Origin: Galerina marginata
Lineage: Eukaryota; Basidiomycota; Agaricomycetes; Agaricales; Galerinaceae
Assembly: GCA_023014335.1 (NCBI GenBank)
Contig: JAECYW010000006.1
Span: 3,534,001-3,598,000 of the forward strand
Length of the DNA: 64,000 nucleotides
Reading direction: 5' to 3'
A program made the position numbers and the translations under genes. A model generated the notes under the pieces. The model was not told the DNA's origin. It saw nothing but the letters and a program-made list of their open reading frames with translations, and did not search any database. Positions 38,342 through 50,301 of the stretch are shown here, in pieces (the stretch's first letter is position 1; every line of letters begins with the position of its first letter).

Positions 38342-39295
38342 CTCGTGCTCGTCAAAAGTAACGCAACAGCACGTGATCTATTCGTCTCACGGCCTCCCTC
38401 TGCAGGACGAATGCTCGACGCTCTCAACACACAGAAACTATGTAGACAATATAAATAGACAATTGTAATTGCATGGATCCTCGTAATGTATAAGCAAAAA
38501 TTCAAGATGTTTGAATGCTTCCTTCAAGCTGTAGATGATATGAAATGTTTTGGTTACCTAGAAAGGAACAAGCAAATTGCGTAGCCTCCCTGCTGTCTTG
38601 CGCTAAGTTTGGGCACACAAAAATTTATAAAATAGAACTATGTAGGAGTGGCTTTAAATGGATGAACTTTTCTCCACAAAAAATTCACAGAGTCCGAAGA
38701 TTTGAGGCATTGTCTTTTACATGAGAGTTATAGCGACAACCATACTCATACAGAAACATATGCTACCGGCAGAAACAGGGTTGTTGCTTATAGAAGATTC
38801 CACTTAAATACTCTAGGAGCAATATCGAGTATATTCTATTGGTTTTAAAGCGTGTTCATAGTGGAGATTGAACTCAATCCACAAATTTTGAAATATGATG
38901 ATCTGTGACTTTTTTTGAATTAACTTGGCCAGGCAATATTCTACGTATGAAGTCTGGAGCGGGCCTGAAACTTCAACTGCATCTGATTTTAGCTATCTAT
39001 TATCTCCATACATTTTCTTGTGAGCTGATTTCTTGCGGAACAAGCTGTAGGGGCTCTGCAACTTGCTTGGTACTTTAAATTGGCCCAAATGATCAGCCTC
39101 GCCTACAGCGTTAAGAAACAATCTAAATTCATTTAAATTTTGGATATGTCCTACTGGGATACATGGAATTATGATTGTCTATTTAAAATTCCTACATAGT
39201 TGCTGTGTGTCGAGAGCGTCGAGCATTCATTCTGCAGAGGGAGGCCGGGAGACGAATGGATCACGTGCTGTTGCGTTACTTTTGATGAGCACGAG
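38342..39295. mobile_element. 954-base foldback element with long terminal inverted repeats and TA duplication
   Basis: The left arm (CTCGTGCTCGTCAAAAGTAA and onward, at least 38342-38510) is matched by the reverse complement of 39130-39295 (ends TTACTTTTGATGAGCACGAG) at about 90 percent over the outer 100 bases. Weaker similarity continues to about 300 bases in each arm. TA flanks both ends (38340-38341, 39296-39297). No coding capacity. It could be a non-autonomous DNA transposon or a foldback element; the very long arms favour the latter. Confidence 0.75.
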
Positions 39296-39297
39296 TA

Positions 39298-40130
39298 GTA
39301 TTTAATTTAAGGCCCTGTATGGGCGGCTGCCTTAAAAGACCCAATGCCCGGGGTCGACGGTCGACATGAGGCAAGTCGAAATGTACAGTCAGTACTTTCC
39401 TTGCCTCTTAAGGCTTAAGCACACGTATCAGCACCGCGGTTCACTCTATCTCCCGCGTGTCCTAATTGGTTTCCCTGCCACTAGCCTCTCTTGCTGGGAT
39501 TTGCAAGGATGGCAACCATAGACTCCACAGGGATGTGAAATTACATTTTGTGCGGTGAAAAATTACTTGCGAGGCGGTCCATGGCAGTAAGAAGTCTGGA
39601 GTAGTGCGGGGGCGATCATTGTGACCCAACTTAAGAGGAGTCAGCAGAGTTATGCGTTTATCATACCTCGCCTGAGCGTCTTGTGCCTCTGTTTGAGAAA
39701 AACATGGTTGATAGGCTTGGGAACGGTCGACTTTTGTGGGTGAAGTGAACTCATCCTTGCAGATCTACTTAGTTTAATTGTACTAAGCGCGCGACGAGAA
39801 TAAAAGATGAGTGTTGGGGGAAACAATTTAGGAAAGTCAGCAAGTGCAGAAGTGAGCTGTCAAACAGACTTATAGAATGAAGTTTTTACGGCCTATTTTA
39901 CAGCCTAAGTTAGTATTAGGTACCAGGCTGGTTAAGCATCGTCTGCTCAAAGACGTCCAGGACTCCAAAACCACCCCTAAGTTCTAGTCAAGGGCATAAA
40001 ATCTGCGGCGCATGTGGAAGTTATGGGATTATGTAACGCTGTGTATCTAACCTACGTCTAAAATAGATGAAGGCATCTTGCTTGCATCTTTCTTCGTGGA
40101 AGAATGAGCAGTAAGAACATGAATTGGAAA
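39298..40130. other. AT-rich gene-free stretch
   Basis: No coding region or repeat array was recognised between the foldback element and the decamer array. Confidence 0.3.
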
Positions 40131-40133
40131 GTA

Positions 40134-40325
40134 TCATGAAACTTTGAGACTTCGTGATACTTATGATACCTGGTGATACTTCGTGAGCCCGTGAGCCTCC
40201 GTGATACTTGGTGATACTTGGTGATACTGTGATACCTGGTGATACTTTCTGATACTCTGTGATACTTCGTGATACTTTTGATCCAAAAGGGTTCGTGAGA
40301 CTTCGTGAGGGGTGAGACTTTGAGG
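40134..40325. repeat. imperfect short tandem repeat, unit near TGATACTTGG
   Basis: About fifteen copies of a 9-12-base unit (GTGATACTTGG, GTGATACTTCG, GTGATACCTG, GTGAGACTTCG) lie head to tail. In translation this gives the repetitive string YHQVS/YHEVS on the minus strand, which should not be mistaken for a protein. It ends just before a TATA-like GTATATAACG at 40327-40336. Confidence 0.85.
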
Positions 40326-40339
40326 GGTATATAACGACG

Positions 40340-41590
40340 GATGCATTGCCACCAAGCCATTCTTCCTTTCCCCCCCCCTGCCGTCATGCTGCTTGTCTGC
40401 CCACCCGTTCCACGCGCCCGGCGCTATAACCCTCACACCCCCGCCTCCCTGCGTCGCGCCCGATATTATTACAAACCGCGCCACATGCCTTCGCCCGCTG
40501 TTTCACCATCCTCGCCGCTCGGTACACTGGTGCTGGACATGTGATGCACCAGCCGTTCCGTTCAAGGCGGGCCCTTCCTCGCACGCTTTATTCGTTGCGT
40601 CGCCGCGGGCAGCTGCAGCGACTTCTCCGGCACGCCCTCTTCAGTATCTATGTAATTAAAAATCTACTTGATGTGTAATTAGACATTATTTATTTATTCA
40701 TTGAACCCATTTGTCACTGTGCTTGATGCACACGGATTAAGTTATAAAATAAAATAATTCTAAAAATGACATTTGCCTATGTCGGATTGACGTTGGATAA
40801 TTATTTTTTGAAGTTAAAATCGGCTAAGCGCCTTTAAGCGCTTAAGCATCCACGGAAGACATCCAATTTTTCAATCAAGTCATCACGCAGATTTACATAC
40901 ATATATGGCAAGACAAACAAGTGTATTTGAAAAAAGTCCTAATAATAAACTTCGACTTCGTCGAATGGGCCTTGCTGATTCTTATATCAAAGTTACATAA
41001 ACAATTCAAGACAGTAGTCATACTCGAAAAGCGAAAAAGGATTAATATTACAGACGCTAAATAAAACGAGATTTTCGACAGCTGCAAATGGGGCCCCAAT
41101 GCAGTTATGGAAAATTGACGATATCCGGAATACACCTTGGCACACTGTCAACCTGAAGACGCTATGGAAAGACCCCTACCAATTTAGCACCAAAAAGCAC
41201 TGATGGGCAATGAGAAATTGACGATACTGCATACCAGTCAAAGATGTTCTCAACTTTCAAGGACAAATATCTACACAAGTTGTACACAAGGATATAGTAA
41301 GATTAACTCCCGAAGAAAAGGGAGAGACGGTAACAGAGGCGGAATCAACGTAGTTGAACTTCTACATGACCCAGAACTTGAAGCGATGAATTCAAGAAAG
41401 GAGGGAAAGACAGCACGTAAACCAAACAACACCATACGGGAGCGATTTCGAGTTGAAAGGTCCCAGCAAGGTTTTATGTGGTTAAGAGTGGCACTAGGGT
41501 GTAAAACAAATAGGACCATACGGGAGCGATTTCAAGTCGAAACACATCGGGGGCTCCAAGATAAAAGAGCCGTTTTAATTTAATTCCCGT
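40340..41590. other. gene-free stretch with a short direct repeat
   Basis: The first 300 bases are C-rich on the plus strand (CCCCCCCCTGCCG); the rest is AT-rich. Two copies of ACCATACGGGAGCGATTT lie about 81 bases apart (near 41432 and 41513). The plus-strand frame 41203-41583 spans this repeat and is not supported as a gene. Confidence 0.4.
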
Positions 41591-41594
41591 AGCA

Positions 41595-41996
41595 AGTTGA
41601 ATATTTTAAATATAAGACTACCCAAAGAAGCCATTAGTATTTAAAATATCGTATAACCTGCAGAAACATTCAATATTTAAAATTTTGAACCCACCGGAAA
41701 CATACCCTCCAGGGAAAAGAATATTTTAACTGCAAACGCCTTTTCGAGCGAATTCAGTTGTTAAAATATTCTCCCTCGTACAAAAAACATTTATATTTAG
41801 AACAGAAACGCTCCGAAAATGGAATTCGGTATTTAAAATATTGACATATCTACAAAAGACATTTTTATTTAGAATGTAATCATCTCCCAAAGGGAGTTCA
41901 ATATTTAAAATACTCAATTTCACTGAGAAATCGATTGCATTTTAAATATAAATAAAGCTACAGGACACGTTTTAATGTTGTATGATATTTTAAATA
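41595..41996. repeat. array of AT-rich palindromic cores (TATTTAAAATA-like)
   Basis: About eleven copies of a palindrome-like core (ATATTTTAAATA, GTATTTAAAATAT, CAATATTTAAAATAC and variants) occur every 31-52 bases. They are separated by unrelated, less AT-rich spacers. Approximate positions are 41606, 41637, 41670, 41722, 41758, 41791, 41829, 41861, 41900, 41937 and 41984. The core is conserved and the spacers are not, so this is not a simple tandem repeat. It could be a cluster of protein-binding sites. Confidence 0.75.
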
Positions 41997-42014
41997 GAAA
42001 AAGTGTTTTCAGTC

Positions 42015-42062
42015 ATTACCCGCTCATCGCCCGCTCGTCGCCCGCTCATCGCCCAGTCAGTC
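42015..42062. repeat. tandem CGCCCGCTCATCG repeats
   Basis: Three to four copies of a 10-base unit (CCGCTCATCG, CCGCTCGTCG, CCGCTCATCG). The reverse complement (GCGGGCGACGA) appears at the corresponding place in the leader modules at 44275, 49508 and 56937, so this may be an outlying piece of such a module. Confidence 0.5.
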
Positions 42063-42500
42063 GCCCCACGGTCGGGCACGGCTACGTCGCAGGGAGTACA
42101 AGTTGGGAAGCTGGGGCAGGAGGGTCAGCAATTTGAATGACATCTCAAAGGTCAACTCACTGGACCTCAATCTTCGTACGAAACCGCTGGAAGCTCGGAA
42201 ATAAAAGAAACCAAGCACTCGTTAGTAGTCGTAGATGAGATAGAAGCTTGTTTGACCAGGACTTGAGAAAGGATAAGGATACGACAATGGTAGTTGAATG
42301 GATTAAATGTTATTATATACAATATTTACATGGGCTGAATGAACCATAAGCCATACGCCGAACAAAGAACGGAGGATGAACTTACAGTAGTAGCAATACT
42401 CGACGAGGACAAGATAAGATCTACCGCTGGTCAAACGACGGTGATTGGATCAATTGAAGTACATTATAGATACATATTTACATCTGAGTACAGAAAAACG

Positions 42501-43120
42501 TTAGACATAGATTTGAACTCGAAAAGAAGAAGTAAACCTACAGTTGCAATAGCAAGATTTGAAGCCATCTCCTACATCACCGTAATCGTAAAAAAATTGG
42601 TGTTGAATTTTCGTTTGTTCCACTTCTTCGCCTTCCTTCGCGAATGCGGCTTGAAAGTCGGAGAGGTGGACGACTGAGCGGGGTACAGATGGATACCGCC
42701 GAGGTATCCGTGCCCGTCCGATCCCACAAATACGCGGAGGGTGAAATGAGGCTCCGGGCAGGTGTCGGAAGGCGACGCGACAGCCCTCAAAACGGAAGCT
42801 AATGAGATAGGCCGAAGGAGAAGAGCAAGACATATTCAAGCGTACCTCGTTGCCACCAGATGTACCGCTTCCATTCCTCCACGTACACCTCGAAGGGAAG
42901 CCTGCACGGCTTCTGTATCCATCGCGAGAATGAGCGCATCCGCCAGGCTTTGACGGTTGTAGCTTTCGAGTCGGGTTGCATCAGCCAGGACCCAGGCGAA
43001 AAATTCGATTCGTCGAGGTCGGCTCATTTGAGAGCTCGGTTGGGGTGCGTCAAGCGTGGAGCCGCGTGAAGGGAGAAGATAGGAAGTACCCAGAGGCCGG
43101 ACGACAATACGGCTGTCCAT
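42501..43120 (-). CDS. small hypothetical protein of the mobile cluster
   Basis: Two exons join in phase across an intron starting GTACGCTTG (about 42793-42839). Exon 1 from ATG 43120 (MDSRIVVRPLGTSYLLPSRG) contains RRIEFFAWVLADATRLESYN and SLADALILAMDTEAVQASLR, protein-like amphipathic sequence. Exon 2 contains VHLSDFQAAFAKEGEEVEQ. Another frame of exon 2 also gives protein-like sequence, so the splice or frame is not certain and the gene may be damaged. No domain recognised. Class-2 hairpins lie upstream from about 43470, as they do in front of other genes of this region. Confidence 0.45.
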
Positions 43121-43459
43121 GTAAGCAGATGGTGAGCAATGAAGTGCGAGCCGGCGGCGGTGTTTGGGAGAAATGAGAATCAGGACGCGAGAAAGCGTAT
43201 GAGGTAATCGTCGAACGTTCAATTAAGCGTCGCAAAGTACCAGCATCGCCAAGAAAGACGATTATACCATCGCTCTACGCATAGTCAAATAGTCGATGGA
43301 GGGAAAAGATATAAATTTAGATCGCGTTAACAAACTGTGGCTGTGACAGGCTCGGACGATCGGCCATTTGGTTTCTCAGTGACATATCGAGGGGTGCGAC
43401 CTCTGAAAGTAGAATTAATAACAGCGGATGAGTTGGGTACGGCGAGGCTAATGGAAAGG

Positions 43460-44660
43460 CCTGGCCAGCATTCGACGTAGTAGATACAATCGAAATACAT
43501 ACGAGGACAGTTCGACGGTAGTCCAACGGCGGAAGCTGGGGTCAGCTACATGCAAGTTCGCCGCATTCAGCTACCTTCCAAAATAGCCAGCAGGAGAGGA
43601 GAATCATGTATTAGATACAATGGTTCTCACTAAGGAGGAGGCTTAGTGGGCATGAAATGAAATTAGTGGGCGACCAGAGCGGGTTAAGGGAATAAACAAA
43701 AAGAATGGACAAGGTCTGGCACGGCAAGCGAGCGACGTATGCCTGAAACGATGGGCAGATCCAGATCCAACAGTAATACGTGCAAATTTCTATGTATCAT
43801 ATACAATAGAAATCCGGTGTATATTTAATTTACAGAATAAGATCGAATTTTATGACCATATGAGAACTAGGAGCAAGAGATTATTATAAGTAACGAAGTG
43901 TTCGAATGAAGACAAAACATACGTCAAAGAATCGCGTAATTCCTATTGGCAGCATTATGTTATTGGCCAGTCTGCCCATGCTACCGCCGTCAATAATGCC
44001 CTTGACGATAGCCAATAAGAGTAAGGTGTCTGAACAGCTAAATTGGTGCAGAGTGCGATGGGTGCAGCCGGGCGGTAATGGTCGAATAGCTGGAACAACG
44101 AGTGGGGCAAGGATTGCTGTGTATTGGGACGCGCCTTCGATGTATCAGATACAAACGAACTCGACAAATAGGTAGGCCAGGCAGAAGTAAACCGAGTATC
44201 AATACATGGGTTCTCCGGCTGGTCATTGGGGGTAATTTCGTTGTATTAGAGACAAACGAAAGACGTTGGCGACGATAGCGGGCGACGATAGCGGGCGACG
44301 AATGAGGTAGGCGGGCGCGGCTCAAAAAAAAGAGCGAATATGTTGAAAAGATACGGAATAAGACAAAAACCATCGACGCCGACGGCGCGATGGAGACAGA
44401 ACTACTCTGGTGGAGGGACATGGCGGTGGTACTCATTGATTGAGGAAAGAATCGAGCCAAGTTCATGCTTGTTTGGCCGCAGTGTTGTCGCCAAACAAAG
44501 TGACGCCAACACCCCCAATTGCAAGTCCCTCGGGCCCTTGAATCCCGTTTAGTGGGCTACAAGCCACGTTCATCTGGACCTCTCCGATGAAGTGGCTTCC
44601 TCTCTGACCGATCCTACCAGACAGCTTTCATCTGGACTGCTCCGATGAATGGCTCCTTTG
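43460..44660 (-). promoter_or_regulatory. hairpin-rich leader module A
   Basis: Upstream of the 42501-43120 gene. Going away from the gene it holds class-2 hairpins (arms 43786-43792/43807-43813; 44136-44139/44156-44159; 44236-44241/44256-44261; a weaker one near 43466-43492) and the tandem GCGGGCGACGATA (44275-44305). Then come the CATCGACGCC/GGCGCGATG hairpin (44371-44392), the TTGTTTGGC/GCCAAACAA hairpin (44469-44498), and two class-1 hairpins (44562-44597 and 44627-44649). The same order occurs in modules B and C. Confidence 0.7.
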
Positions 44661-44858
44661 CTTCCCATTATGATCACCGACCCTCGCACCCCGCACCCAG
44701 TTTGTACCGAGCGAGCAACATATCACAATTTCTCAACTTTCAAATCCAGCACCTGGATTTACGAAATCCGTCGAACGACTTCGAGCGACGCCTTTAGTTC
44801 CAGCCAAAGGTCGATCTAAATCACTACCCGCATATTCTGATACTGTGTTCGTACGCAT

Positions 44859-45315
44859 GGCGGACGCCAAGGAGAATCAACATACCCAAGGGGCCTGCTT
44901 GGAAGGTCAGTTAGTCATCCTGGAATCTCTCGTTCAAATTTCCAATGCAATCCGTAGGACTTCGATTTTTGAGCAAGTCTTCCAGAGCACCTCCGTCACA
45001 CTCGTTTACCCAATCGTCTAGCCTACGTCGAATGGTTTACACCCTTTTCGGCCCCGCATCCCGATTCTGTCCTCTATCCTTTTACTCGCGCTTCATGATC
45101 ACGGAACAACGGACCAGTCAGAGATTATTCCGCTCGACTCAATTGTTTCCAGCTGTTACCTCATCCCCAGGTTAGGTGCTAAGTATCATCCTGCCAAGTG
45201 GGATAGCGACACAGTCCTCGAGGAGTGCAACTCTGCCTTTTTGACCAAGTATCCAACTATTCCGATCTTCTTTGACGAGCATCACTTACATGTCGAGATA
45301 ATTTATAATTAATAG
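44859..45315 (+). pseudogene. C-terminal remnant of a Plavaka/KDZ-type transposase
   Basis: Fragments in two frames give RLPNRLAYVEWFTPFSAPHP (about 45000-45065), then SEIIPLDSIVSSCYLIPRLG, AKYHPAKWDSDTVLEECN and a short tail ending at about 45315. These match, in order, the ends of Agaricomycete transposases (LAYVEWFTPF, then a CHLIPRFG-type block and W-S-D-x-V-L-x-x-C). A stop or frameshift separates them near 45090, and the catalytic region is absent. It is in opposite orientation to the transposase gene at 45556 and from a different lineage. Confidence 0.6.
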
Positions 45316-45555
45316 ACGCCTTATTGTACTAGCCACACTTCAATAGCAACTAGGAGGGAAAAAAATCTATACCATTACATAGTCTACGGAGTTAATAACA
45401 AAGCTGCCAAGTCAGAACAGAGAATTCACTTAATAATCACACAAATAGAATGTCCTCGGTACTAGAAAAGAAATTGTATACAGAGTAATAGTACATTTAG
45501 ATAGAACCACACAGCTGGGTACCAAAGCGAGAATGACACAGAACTACCAGTGTCG

Positions 45556-48500
45556 TTAGTCCTAAGAAGAATGAGTTTATATCCCAAAAGCAAATGAGTG
45601 AAAAACATACACGGGAAAGAGTAAGAACAACAGTTCTTGTATCATCTAAGTTCCACCGAGCATAATGTGATACGACCCACTCAGGACGAATACGGAAGAG
45701 CTCAGGCGATAGGGCTGGGGAATAAACCATTGCCGGAAAGTGAGGATAATGGCGAAATGGGTCGACAGACCCCGGAGCAGCAGGTAGTTGTTGGCGAACG
45801 ACATAGTCAAGTTGACTATTCTGCCGTGCGACAATGTACTTGATGGAAGCAGGAACAAGGGCGCCTGACATCTTACCATCTGGGCGATACATGATAAGAC
45901 TGTTGCCGACATGTGTGCTTGAACGGGAAAAGAAGACGCCATTAGACTGGTGGCGGGCCCGTAGCGCTACTTTAGGATCATGGAAGATGTTTTTCAAGGC
46001 AGGGGGAACGGGCAGGTAAGCAGAGTCGGCAATGTCGTCGTTGTCGGATGTGCGCATAGCATTACCAGCAAATTTGTCGAATAGAGTCTTGCATTCCTTG
46101 ATAAACGGTGGGCAATTTGGACGGGCGAGCCAGTGCTTCAACTTCGCAGCCTTCGAATAATAGGTGAGCATGGTGGCTTCCAATTCACCTACAAAAGGAG
46201 TCAGGTTGATTTTTAATTGCGATAAAATAGACTTACCAAATTTATGGTTATGAGGAAGACGCTGCAGCTGGCCAATCAGACGTTCAAATGGGAAGCACCA
46301 CCAGGAACGTACAGGACCAAACAGGCGTAAGAAGTCAAAGATATGGAGCGCCATATGGCAGTTGACACGGGGTTTAGTGTCAGGATGAAGGACCGTAAGG
46401 TTGTGTAGCCAGAATTTCATGTGTGTCAGGTAGGCGTTCGATCGAGCTTCAGTCATCGTGCGCATACAAGCCAATGTGATGGCAGAGACCAGTGCCATTG
46501 TGTGGTCAAGGGCTTGACGCAACGACAAAGCAACCGATTGCGACGAATGAATACTACCTTCTCCCCATGTGCTAATAAGAGCAACAGGAAGGTAAACAGT
46601 GGCCAAGGTTCGCCATTCATCCGCCTTTAGCGTACCTGCAGCTGGCAAGCCAAAGTTACGTGGGACAGAGGGAAGCCAAGACGGAGTAGCCATATCACGA
46701 ATGACTGCTCGGATATGGTTCATGACTTCTGGAGTCCCGAATTTGACGGGTGCATTGACCATTGTATATGGATGCATCTTCCGCTGAGAGATAACAGGGT
46801 TAGCTTGAATCAAGACCACAACTTATGAGTACATACCCAATCCATCAGGAGCTTTACATAGGAAGCCTTACTCGCACGTATGGTTGTTGGCAGCTTTAGG
46901 CCAAGGCTGCTAGAAACAAATTCGAGTGCTTTGGAGTTTTTCGAAGAGAGACGCCGTTCCAAGGTCTTCAAATTGTCTTCTAAGGTTTTGGTATTCAGCT
47001 CATCTTGACCCTCTATCGGTTCCAATAGGCGTCTGTGGATGTGAGGGATGTGCTTCAGATCGTTCTCTGATACATCTTTCCGATCCTTGAAATCCTTGCC
47101 TGGTTCTGTGAATTTGTGTTCGAAGGCAGGGACAAATTCTGCCTTTTCTGTTACTTCCCTCAGGCAAAGGACATCCCGAAAATGAAACTGGGCCAAGCCC
47201 AACAAAAGACAGTGCATTGAGTCGACGACCAACATACGGGGTGGATCCCAATACGGAAGGCGCCATACTTCCGACCATCGGATACCATTCGCTTGAAATA
47301 GTTTTTCTTGATCTCTGACAGTAGGGGCATCTCTCCAAGCCTCGGCTTGACGACGAAGCTCATCCCGGTCTTTGGGTTTCCAATCAGCGGCTTCAACATC
47401 GGTCCTCCCGAGAGTATCTTGATGATAGCAGCGGCAGCGGCTGCAGTAATGGTTACTGCTGTGATTTGCCGATTGGTTGAATTTGCGTGCAGCTGGAAGG
47501 TCATTGACAGACAAAGCTATCGCACAGCGAGTTAGTCTTCCAGTGGGGTAGTTGGCCGTGCGTGAAAAGTGTACACCGCGTTCCCAAGAAACCAAGAAAT
47601 CATCAATTACCGGACGAAGGTAGTGGTTAAGTTCCGTATTGTGTGGTTCATTTGGGCCAGGGATAACACACGCGACATATATATTCTCGGGCTTGTAGCG
47701 AACACTGAAAGGGAGGCTGAGGCACACCGCCGATATTATCCCACAAGATGCAGAGGCTCCTCTGGGTGTCGAACCTTCAGCGCTGAAAAAATCAACATTG
47801 ATTGCAAAAAGGTAACGGCCTTCAGTACCGGGCCTATCGACGAAGAGGCGGTTCCCATCCGGACCTTTGAAAGTACGAATGAATTCCGCTTGAGATATAT
47901 CGGTAACGTAGGCCGGAACCGGTTCACCCCTATTGATCGACGCCATCAAGTCGTCATTGGTACGATCCGCCATGTTTTCCAGATCTCCCTGCGATATGAG
48001 TCCCCCGAGATAGTCGTGGAAACTATGATAGATAACAGTTTTCAAAGGTTTGGCGCCTTCGTCAGGTTCAGAAAGGGCCGTCTTACAAATATCCGAGTCA
48101 GGAGTGGGGCGATTACTGCATTCACGAGGATATGAGGGGACAGTTGACCCTAGAGCAAAGGTGGGGGGGTATGTGCAGTGACAACTCGGACAAACTGCGT
48201 TGGCAACAGTCATGGGCTCCAAGTTAAATCTTGCCAATGCGGTTTCGAGGGTAAGGGGTATTTGGTCGATAATGTGCTGTTGATTGACGGTAAAACTTCC
48301 TGATGGATCCCGAAAGGCGCAGCGAAGCATTACTGAGAGCAGACCCAGGATAAAATCTCCCATGCGCCGACTGACGCCCATGATGACTGCGCAGACGACT
48401 GAAATGAACATGGCTATCTGGGCGACCTGGTCATGACGATCAATTGGCATATTAAAGTGGTGATCTGTGGAAGCACAAATAAGAAGAATTTCCAACCATG

Positions 48501-49287
48501 TCTGCAGGAAAACCTTACCAGAATTGAACAGAAGTGGTCCGCTTTCATCCACAGGTCTTGCCTTCCGAACTTCGACGAAGCGGTCGTGCAGATCGGCGAC
48601 AAATTTAGTAACAGTGGCTTTCGCCGTGATGACTGAATGGACACTGCGCGTGACGCTCTTAAGAGACACTTGCAGTTGAATCAGTTCGGCTTCCACGTGG
48701 GTCAGAGTCTCGGATGAGGGCGACATCGAAAGTTTGGCAGAACATGTTTCAGCGCGCTCCTGGATGGCTTTGAGGGCCAGGTGTGCTTTCTCGGTCTTGC
48801 GATTTCCCTCGCGTTTTTCTAAACGACTCTTCATCTTGATCAGAGGAGGGGGCTGGTCATCATTCTCGGTGTTCTGGGATATAATGTCGGGGGCAAGATG
48901 CAGGAGATCGCCAGCCTGGGGAGACGGGTCCGATATCTGAAGATTCTGAATGCCGGCAAGAATGTCGTTGAAGGGAGGGGGTTCAGCAGCCGCAGGTACT
49001 ACTGGGCACGATCGTTGATATTCATCTTGTGAAACCCATAGTTTACTGGGTTGTCTCTCGGTACTGAGGCCGCCGTCCGCTAAAGTTTCGGCGAAAAGAG
49101 ACGACGCGGCTTCACGAACGGCCGCGAGGCGAGACTGCTCAGTTTCAAGCTTGACACGATTGAGGTGAGCGATACGCTCCGATGCTTTCAGCGTTTTGCC
49201 TAAAGATCTACCGTCGGGTCCAACAGGGCCGGAACTTGTGCACTCTTGACAAAAGCACTGAAAAAATGCATTGCCTCGAGCAGGCAT
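45556..49287 (-). CDS. Tnp2-like transposase (Plavaka/CACTA clade)
   Basis: A protein of about 1200 residues with a few short introns. The N-terminus has FFQCFCQECTSSGPVG, a putative zinc-binding leader; a middle block has CPSCHCTYPP. The conserved Tnp2 core follows: NVDFFSAEGS, RYKPENIYVACVIPGPNEPH, ARKFNQSANHSSNHYCSRC, AWRDAPTVRDQ and VDSMHCLLLG (about residues 688-697 of the first long frame). After an intron come MHPYTMVNAP, FDFLRLFGPVRSWWCFPFER and the tail FRHYPHFPAMVY, with the last splice giving SRD and stop at 45556-45558. Such proteins catalyse cut-and-paste transposition of CACTA-like elements. The frame has no internal damage that I can see, so it may be recently active. Module B lies directly upstream. 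Confidence 0.82.
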
Positions 49288-49321
49288 ATCGAGTTAAATA
49301 GTCAACCGCAGTACGAATTTT

Positions 49322-50048
49322 GAGTTCTATGTACTGAAACAATAGAACTCGAGCCCAACTTCGACAACGCAGCAGGATTTCTATGTATTCGATACAAAGG
49401 AAATGAAAGTCGTCCAAAGAAATTGCCTCAGCAAAGTAGAACCGTGTATGAATACAACAGTTCCAAGTTGAGCGAATTTCGTTGTATGCGATACAGACGA
49501 AATGAGTGGGCGACGACGGCGGGCGCTGCAGCGGTAGGGAGGCACGGCTGCAAGAAAACGCGAATCATGTAAGTAAATGCAAAACAAGAAGAGATAAGAC
49601 CAAAAACATCGACGCCAACGGCGCGATGGAGACGTACCGTAGGATTGGTATTGATGGATGGTGGATTTGATGGAGGAAGTTGGACTTGGAAATGTTCGCG
49701 TCATTTTGTTTGGTGACATCCCCGTCGCCAAACAAAATCACGCGAACATTTCTAATCCACGATTTCAAGTTCTTCCCTCCCACTGCCAGACCTCCCTTTA
49801 CAAGCCACGTTCATGACCTCCCTTCACAAACCACGTTCATTTAGACCGCTCTGATGAACTGACCTGGCCGACACCACCAAGCGCCCTTCATCTGGACAAG
49901 TCCGATGAACGGTTTCATCGTCGTTACGGCCGTCTAGCCCAGTCAAGAACCGAATCCCTCTGCTCTGGACCGCTCCGAGGAACTGGGGTCGGTCTCTGTC
50001 GCTCGTCGATTTCACGATGTAGCATTCATTTGGACAACTCTAATGAAT
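49322..50048 (-). promoter_or_regulatory. hairpin-rich leader module B (upstream of the transposase)
   Basis: Class-2 hairpins have arms at 49322-49329/49343-49350, 49377-49381/49400-49404, 49439-49442/49460-49463 and 49476-49482/49497-49503. Next is a conserved GC-rich block (GGCGACGACGGCGGGCGCTG, 49507-49526). Read on the minus strand, a probable 5'-UTR intron ends TTTTCTTGCAG just before that block. Then come the CATCGACGCC/GGCGCGATG hairpin (49607-49628) and a near-perfect 30-base-pair inverted repeat (49691-49717/49724-49750). Class-1 hairpins lie at 49835-49859, 49887-49909 and 50024-50048. Confidence 0.75.
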
Positions 50049-50301
50049 CGTCGTCGTAGTCCAGTAAAGGTACTGAACCTCTCCGCCAGACTTATCGTTG
50101 TCCGTGCTGAAATCTATTCCCTCTTCTTAGCCTATTTGTCTTGCATCGTCAGCAATGCCGACAACGGTTATCACATAGATGGATTCGGACCTATGCCTCC
50201 CCATTTTCGTGTTCAATCTGTTACGAGTCAGGTACGTTCGTTCATTCACACTGTATTATCTAAAAATGCTAATTCCTTGGCCGTGGTCGTTCTGTAGAGT
50301 C

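Noticed and set aside
40058..40484. Minus-strand frames with repeated YHQVS/YHEVS residues
   Set aside because: They are the translation of the TGATACTTGG tandem array.
40384..40659. Overlapping open frames on both strands
   Set aside because: C-rich composition keeps several frames open at once; no protein-like pattern.
47569..48135. Plus-strand frame of 188 codons
   Set aside because: Antisense shadow of the transposase exon.
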